Shown one piece after another: positions 5,957-9,950 of a stretch of DNA of 9,950 bases. The stretch covers positions 1-9,950 of the forward strand of contig JAATGO010000198.1 of the NCBI GenBank assembly GCA_015654605.1, written 5' to 3'. Made by a program: the position numbers and the translations under genes. Positions within the stretch are counted from its first letter, which is position 1; each line of letters starts with the position of its first letter. This DNA comes from Betaproteobacteria bacterium. Lineage in GTDB: Bacteria; Pseudomonadota; Gammaproteobacteria; Burkholderiales; Burkholderiaceae. Under the pieces are notes generated by a model. That model saw nothing but the letters and a program-made list of their open reading frames with translations. It ran no database searches and was not told the origin of the DNA.

Positions 5957-7141
5957 TTAGAGATTAGCAACTCTACGTGATGCAAAGAATTTTTCTAATC
6001 TGGCGACAGCTTCTTGCAGATTTTCCATTGAGGTCGCATACGATAAGCGAATATGGCTGCGTGCCGTTGACTCCCCAAAATCCAGGCCAGGCACCAGTAC
6101 AACGCCCGCCTCATTGAGCATTGCCACCGTTAACGCATCAGCATCATCCGTCAACGCCCGACAGTCTGCATACACATAAAAGGCGCCATCAGGCCTAACT
6201 GGCACGCGAAAGCCCAAACGTTCCAAAGCGGGCACAATATAATCACGACGTCGTTTAAATTCTGCCTTGCGGGCCTCAAAGATCGCCGTAGAATCTGTCG
6301 TAAAGCACGCGATACCCGCATATTGTGCAATGGCGGAAGCACAAATAAACAGATTTTGTGCCAGCTTTTCGATCGGTGGCACTAAGCTCTCTGGAATCAC
6401 CAACCATCCCAAACGCCAACCCGTCATATTGAAATATTTAGAAAAACTATTAATGACAATGACATCATCTCCTAGAGACAACGCAGAAAATGGCGCTGTA
6501 TCATACGACAATCCCTGATAAATTTCATCGACTATCGTAAAGCCTTTTTTTCGTCGTACGGTATCAACGATGTCTTTCAACTCTGAGGGCAAAATGGATG
6601 TTCCGGTCGGATTCGATGGTGAGGCCAACAACACGCCGCGCGTCGTTTCAGACCAATTGTCTCGTACCATTTGCGCCGATAGCTGAAACCGATTTTCTGG
6701 CCCACAAGGAATGCATTTGGCTCGCCCTTCAAAAGCAGCGACAAAATGCCGATTGCAAGGATACGAAGGATCTGGCATCAATACTTCGTCATTTTTCTCC
6801 ACCAGTGCGGCACAAGCCAACACCAATGCAGCAGAAGCTCCTGCAGTGATAACAATGCGCGCTGGTGCAATGTCCAATCCATATACTTGTTTGTAATGCC
6901 CAGAAATGGCTGATCTCAGTGCTGGCAACCCCATAGCTGAGGTGTATTGCATTTTTCCATCTGCCATTGCCTGAGCAGCAGCGTCAACCACTGCTGGCAC
7001 TGCAGTAAAATCTGGCTCACCAATACCCATATGAATAATATGCTGCCCCTGTTGTTCTAAGAGGGCGGCCATCTTGGCCAACTCCATCACATGAAATGGC
7101 GCGATATGCTGTAGGCGTGAAGCTAAGTGATGTATTTCCAT
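5957..7141 (-). CDS. Class I/II pyridoxal-phosphate aminotransferase
   Basis: A fold-type I aminotransferase of the aspartate/alanine aminotransferase superfamily; the exact substrate cannot be read from the sequence. The 394 residues are full length. Landmarks are GIGEPDF (39-45), TAGASAAL (99-106), the cofactor-binding SNPTG with N177 (176-180), IVDEIY with D205 against the pyridine nitrogen, and SFSKYFNMTGWRLGW (232-246) with the Schiff-base lysine K235. The substrate-carboxylate arginine is R365 in SHIRLSY. The N-terminal ASRLQHIAPFHVMELAKMA supports the start at 7141. There is no Shine-Dalgarno site, and the ATG follows the nusB stop after 9 bases, so translation may be coupled to nusB. 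It is the last gene of the minus-strand cluster, before the terminator at 5896-5927. Annotations such as aspC or alaC would be guesses. Confidence 0.92.
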   Translation of the reverse strand: MEIHHLASRLQHIAPFHVMELAKMAALLEQQGQHIIHMGIGEPDFTAVPAVVDAAAQAMADGKMQYTSAMGLPALRSAISGHYKQVYGLDIAPARIVITAGASAALVLACAALVEKNDEVLMPDPSYPCNRHFVAAFEGRAKCIPCGPENRFQLSAQMVRDNWSETTRGVLLASPSNPTGTSILPSELKDIVDTVRRKKGFTIVDEIYQGLSYDTAPFSALSLGDDVIVINSFSKYFNMTGWRLGWLVIPESLVPPIEKLAQNLFICASAIAQYAGIACFTTDSTAIFEARKAEFKRRRDYIVPALERLGFRVPVRPDGAFYVYADCRALTDDADALTVAMLNEAGVVLVPGLDFGESTARSHIRLSYATSMENLQEAVARLEKFFASRRVANL

Positions 7142-7150
7142 AAACGCTAT

Positions 7151-7618
7151 TTATTTGCGTGCGGCACTGGTTTCCAGTACACGTACTTTCGCTGCAAATT
7201 TATCCAAAACACCGTTGACATATTTGTGACCATCGATGCCACCAAAAGACTTAGTCAATTCAACAGCTTCATTGATGACCACTTTATATGGGATTTCTGG
7301 ATGATATTGCAACTCAAAAGCACCGATCAACAGTGCCGCATGTTCCACTGGCGACAATTCCTGAATCGAGCGATCAATCAGCGGTGACAATCCATTACGC
7401 AAACCATCAACATCTTTAATAACACCATGCAATAAAGCAGAAAAATGCTCTGCATCCGCCTTATCAAAACCATGTGCTTCGTGGATATGTGCTTCAATCA
7501 CACCAATATCTTCATTATTGAGCAGCCATTGGTACAGGCCTTGCAGTGCAAATTCACGAGCACGGTGTCGCGGTGTGCGATTTTTACTCGGATTAGCATG
7601 TTGCGATTTATTGCTCAT
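7151..7618 (-). CDS. nusB: Transcription antitermination factor NusB
   Basis: NusB binds boxA RNA with NusE (ribosomal protein S10) and keeps RNA polymerase from stopping early in rRNA operons. The 155-residue protein has the family opening [18 protein letters not shown] (17-34). It also has the strongly conserved C-terminal block [18 protein letters not shown] (110-127), then [10 protein letters not shown] (131-140). The first 15 residues (rich in N, S and K) are a variable, probably disordered extension, normal for this family. The start at 7618 has an AGGAA ribosome site 10 bases upstream. The gene sits 80 bases after ribH and 9 before the aminotransferase. The ribH-nusB order is widespread in proteobacteria, but thiL, often found next in gammaproteobacteria, is absent. 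Confidence 0.96.
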   Translation of the reverse strand: MSNKSQHANPSKNRTPRHRAREFALQGLYQWLLNNEDIGVIEAHIHEAHGFDKADAEHFSALLHGVIKDVDGLRNGLSPLIDRSIQELSPVEHAALLIGAFELQYHPEIPYKVVINEAVELTKSFGGIDGHKYVNGVLDKFAAKVRVLETSAARK

Positions 7619-7698
7619 AGTTGTGATCTTCCTGCTTGTGTATCCTACTTATGGATTCTACCTATGTAATACGTATTGAGTGCCAGTCATGATGGCTG

Positions 7699-8184
7699 TT
7701 ATTCTTCTTCACCAAGCTGTGCCAACTCTTCCAAGGCAATCGATAAATTTGCCATTTCAACAGCAACTCTGGCGACGTCAGCCCCTTTCTCCGCCATTCT
7801 CGCTTCAGCCTGTTCATCATTTTCCGTCGTCAACACACCATTAGCAATTGGAATACCAGCATCTAAACTAACACGTGCAATACCGGCAGCAGACTCGTTC
7901 GATACCAACTCAAAATGATAGGTTTCGCCACGAATCACAGCACCTAATGCAATAAGTGCATCGAACTGCTCGGTTTCTACCATCTTCTGTAATGTTATCG
8001 GAATTTCCAGTGCGCCTGGCACGCTCACATGCAACACATCTTCATCAAGGACACCAAGATGCATGAGTTCCGCAAGACATGCTGCCAGCAAGCCGTGGCA
8101 AACATCTTCATTGAATCGTGCCTGAACAACACCTATCCGTAGGCCTTTGCCATTTAAATCTGTCTCATAAGTTCCTACTGTCAT
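7699..8184 (-). CDS. ribH: 6,7-dimethyl-8-ribityllumazine synthase
   Basis: RibH condenses 3,4-dihydroxy-2-butanone 4-phosphate with 5-amino-6-ribitylaminouracil to give lumazine, the last-but-one step of riboflavin synthesis. The 161-residue length is typical of this icosahedral or pentameric enzyme. Active-site landmarks are RFNEDVC (23-29), the VPGALEIP loop (55-62), and [17 protein letters not shown] (81-97) with the catalytic histidine H90. [14 protein letters not shown] (110-123) and an acidic C-terminal helix follow. The start is well fixed: AAGGAG (8192-8197) lies 7 bases before the ATG. It follows the ribB fusion gene after 83 bases and so directly receives the product of that gene's RibB domain. 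Confidence 0.97.
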   Translation of the reverse strand: MTVGTYETDLNGKGLRIGVVQARFNEDVCHGLLAACLAELMHLGVLDEDVLHVSVPGALEIPITLQKMVETEQFDALIALGAVIRGETYHFELVSNESAAGIARVSLDAGIPIANGVLTTENDEQAEARMAEKGADVARVAVEMANLSIALEELAQLGEEE

Positions 8185-8267
8185 GGCACTACTCCTTTAT
8201 ATTGATGCAACGTACATCCTTGATTACCATCACTTCATCTTACGCTCTTGTCATCTGATCTATACAC

Positions 8268-9374
8268 TTATGGTTCCGCCTGATAACCGGTGACTTCCAG
8301 ATTAAAACCAGTCATCGATGGCATCTTGCGCGGATTGGCCAGCAATCGCATCTTGCTAACTCCCAGATCTTTCAATATCTGTGCGCCAATACCATAGGTA
8401 CGCAAATCCATCCGATCAGTACGCATCGCTTTAGTCGATGCGTTACTATTAAGAGCATCAAATTGTGCGAATAACTGTTCGGCCGACTCCTCACAATTGA
8501 GTAGTATGACAATCCCATTTGACGCAGCTTGAATCGCTGCCATCGCCGATGCCAGATTCCATGAGTGCGTCGTCGTGCGTGATTCCAATAAATCCAACAC
8601 CGACACGGGTTGATGTACTCTCACCAGTGTCTCTGCAACAGGATCAATTTCTCCATGTACCAATGCTAAATGCGCACTAGCACTCGGCGTATCACGATAG
8701 GCAATTACCTTGAACGTGCCATGAGTAGTACATACTTCGCGTTCTGCCATGCGTTCGATAATACTTTCATGCTGATGACGGTAATGAATCAAATCTGCAA
8801 TAGTGCCAATCTTTAAGTGATGTGTTGCTGCAAATTGCAACAAATCAGGTAGCCGAGCCATCGAGCCATCTTCTTTGAGAATTTCACAAATCACTGCAGC
8901 AGGTGTCAGACCTGCCATCGCCGTCAGATCACAACCCGCTTCGGTATGCCCGGCACGCATCAACACACCACCTTTTTGTGACCGCAACGGGAAAATATGC
9001 CCTGGCTGTACAATATCATCGGGTTTCGCATCAGATGCGGCTGCCACGCGCACCGTATGTGCGCGATCAGAGGCAGAAATACCTGTTGTTACCCCTTCCG
9101 CAGCTTCAATCGACACTGTGAAATTGGTTCCAAACGAGGTCCCATTACGTGTTGCCATCAACGGTAACCCCAAACGATCACAGTGCTCTTCCGTTAGAGT
9201 CAAACACACCAGACCTCTGGCATGTGTCACCATAAAATTAATCGCCTCTGGCGTCACAAAATCGGTTGCAAGAATGAGGTCACCTTCATTTTCACGATCT
9301 TCCTCATCAACCAGGATAACCATGCGACCCGCACGCAACTCGGCAATAATTTCTTCTGTTGTAGAGATAGACAT
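8268..9374 (-). CDS. ribB: 3,4-dihydroxy-2-butanone 4-phosphate synthase fused to a degenerate GTP cyclohydrolase II-like domain (RibBX type)
   Basis: Residues 1-205 form a complete RibB domain, which converts ribulose 5-phosphate to 3,4-dihydroxy-2-butanone 4-phosphate plus formate. Visible are the metal/substrate loop ILVDEEDRENEGDL (20-33), THARGLVCL (50-58), GTNFTVSIEA (82-91), and PGHIFPLRSQKGGVL (124-138). RAGHTEAGCDL (140-150) and KEDGSMARLPDL (167-178) follow. Residues 215-368 align with GTP cyclohydrolase II. They start VRVHQP (251-256), but the three zinc cysteines and the catalytic RQEGRG-type core are gone. Only the tail LRTYGIGAQILKDLGV (324-339) and RLLANPRKM (343-351) is well kept. 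This matches the variant called ribBX in Proteobacteria, in which the second domain has no cyclohydrolase activity. The ATG at 9374 has TAGGA nine bases upstream. A longer reading to a TTG at 9443 adds 23 residues outside the family and is rejected. No FMN riboswitch is recognised upstream. Confidence 0.93.
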   Translation of the reverse strand: MSISTTEEIIAELRAGRMVILVDEEDRENEGDLILATDFVTPEAINFMVTHARGLVCLTLTEEHCDRLGLPLMATRNGTSFGTNFTVSIEAAEGVTTGISASDRAHTVRVAAASDAKPDDIVQPGHIFPLRSQKGGVLMRAGHTEAGCDLTAMAGLTPAAVICEILKEDGSMARLPDLLQFAATHHLKIGTIADLIHYRHQHESIIERMAEREVCTTHGTFKVIAYRDTPSASAHLALVHGEIDPVAETLVRVHQPVSVLDLLESRTTTHSWNLASAMAAIQAASNGIVILLNCEESAEQLFAQFDALNSNASTKAMRTDRMDLRTYGIGAQILKDLGVSKMRLLANPRKMPSMTGFNLEVTGYQAEP

Positions 9375-9546
9375 AAGCAATTTTCCTAGATAGTCCGCTA
9401 TTTTAAAGGATTTACCGACACTGTGGCCTCTTGCGGACATCAATCTGACTTCTATAACGATGAAAATTGCGCTACAACAGTCATGACCAGGCTTTAATCG
9501 TGATCATGCAAGAAACGTCTACAGCAAAGTCACGGCAGCATGACGT

Positions 9547-9950
9547 TTACGCTATTGCCAATCCTAATCGGTGCACGTCTCCAGCGTCCAAAGCATCCAG
9601 CAATAAGCGTGGATCACCTGCTGCGAGCCTCTCGCTGTTTGATAACATCTGGCGAAAAATACGCGCACCAGGCATTCCTGCAGTCAGTCCCAGCAAATGC
9701 CGCGTGATGCTATTCAAGCGCAAACCCCGCCCCTTGTCACCATAACGTGCCAGTTGCTCACGAGCATATACCATCATGCCTTCAATGATTTCACGCCTGG
9801 TCGGAGCCATACCCCCTTCTAGCGCCCCGTAATAACGAGTATCAAAATCCGCCATCAGGAAAGGATTATGGTAGGCCTCACGCCCCAGCATAACACCGTC
9901 GACATGCTGTAGATGTTGATCAATCTCAACAATGGTCTTAATACCGCCAT
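9547..9950 (-). CDS. dusA: tRNA-dihydrouridine synthase A, C-terminal part; runs off the window
   Basis: An FMN-dependent enzyme that reduces uridines in the D-loop of tRNA to dihydrouridine, using NADPH. The reading frame is open from the right edge to a TAA at 9547. It begins GGIKTIVEIDQHLQHVDGV and continues MLGREAYHNPFLMA, the FMN phosphate-binding end of the barrel and the GREAY motif that separates DusA from DusB and DusC. The helical C-terminal domain follows, with RREIIEGMMVYAREQLARYG, RLNSITRHLLGLTAGMPGARIFRQ and a final LDALDAGD stretch. The true start lies beyond the window. The gap of 172 bases to the ribB start, with no obvious terminator, leaves it open whether the two share a transcript. 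Confidence 0.9.
   Translation of the reverse strand, partial: GGIKTIVEIDQHLQHVDGVMLGREAYHNPFLMADFDTRYYGALEGGMAPTRREIIEGMMVYAREQLARYGDKGRGLRLNSITRHLLGLTAGMPGARIFRQMLSNSERLAAGDPRLLLDALDAGDVHRLGLAIA

Noticed and set aside
8875..9393. Plus-strand ORF of 172 codons
   Set aside because: It is a shadow antisense to the RibB domain, whose conserved motifs prove that the minus strand is coding.
9375..9546. FMN riboswitch before the ribB fusion gene
   Set aside because: None of the conserved RFN-element blocks is visible in the 172-base gap, and only weak promoter-like pairs are seen.

Overview
This window looks like an ordinary chromosomal housekeeping segment from a proteobacterium, most likely a betaproteobacterium. 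The clues are a UbiD-type ubiquinone decarboxylase, a short 4.5S-type SRP RNA, an E. coli-like AidB and CysM, and a RibB protein fused to a degenerate GTP cyclohydrolase II domain. The moderate GC with AT-rich intergenic DNA and the gene set would suit a Nitrosomonadales member, but that assignment is inference. I see no transposase, integrase, phage gene, CRISPR array or plasmid marker.

Layout from left to right. (1) The N-terminal 228 codons of cysM run leftward off the start of the window from a recognisable sigma70-like promoter. (2) A divergent aidB homologue (acyl-CoA dehydrogenase superfamily) reads rightward. (3) The 4.5S SRP RNA gene (ffs) is on the minus strand, and a 9-bp inverted repeat brackets its -35 region. 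(4) ubiD is on the minus strand. (5) A 467-bp gap separates ubiD from the divergent transglycosylase gene. It holds a very good sigma70 promoter, a 56-codon small ORF with its own Shine-Dalgarno site, and several stem-loops. (6) A membrane-anchored lytic transglycosylase is on the plus strand, closed by a strong intrinsic terminator that may also serve the converging operon. (7) A minus-strand riboflavin/NusB cluster reads dusA (partial), ribB-ribA-like fusion (ribBX type), ribH, nusB, and a class I aminotransferase.

How the genes work together. The RibB domain makes 3,4-dihydroxy-2-butanone 4-phosphate and RibH condenses it into lumazine, so two adjacent genes supply consecutive steps of riboflavin synthesis. 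NusB follows, a common arrangement. The GTP cyclohydrolase II-like half of RibB has lost the zinc cysteines and the catalytic core, so a separate RibA is expected elsewhere. UbiD needs prenylated FMN, a flavin derivative, and AidB binds FAD, but I see no regulatory link between them here.

The part least explained by known genes is the leader of the transglycosylase gene (about 4537-4871). It combines a promoter, a small ORF and a potential three-way-junction RNA fold, and is either a regulated 5' leader or a small independent gene. No unmistakable new system is present; this region is the best candidate for follow-up.
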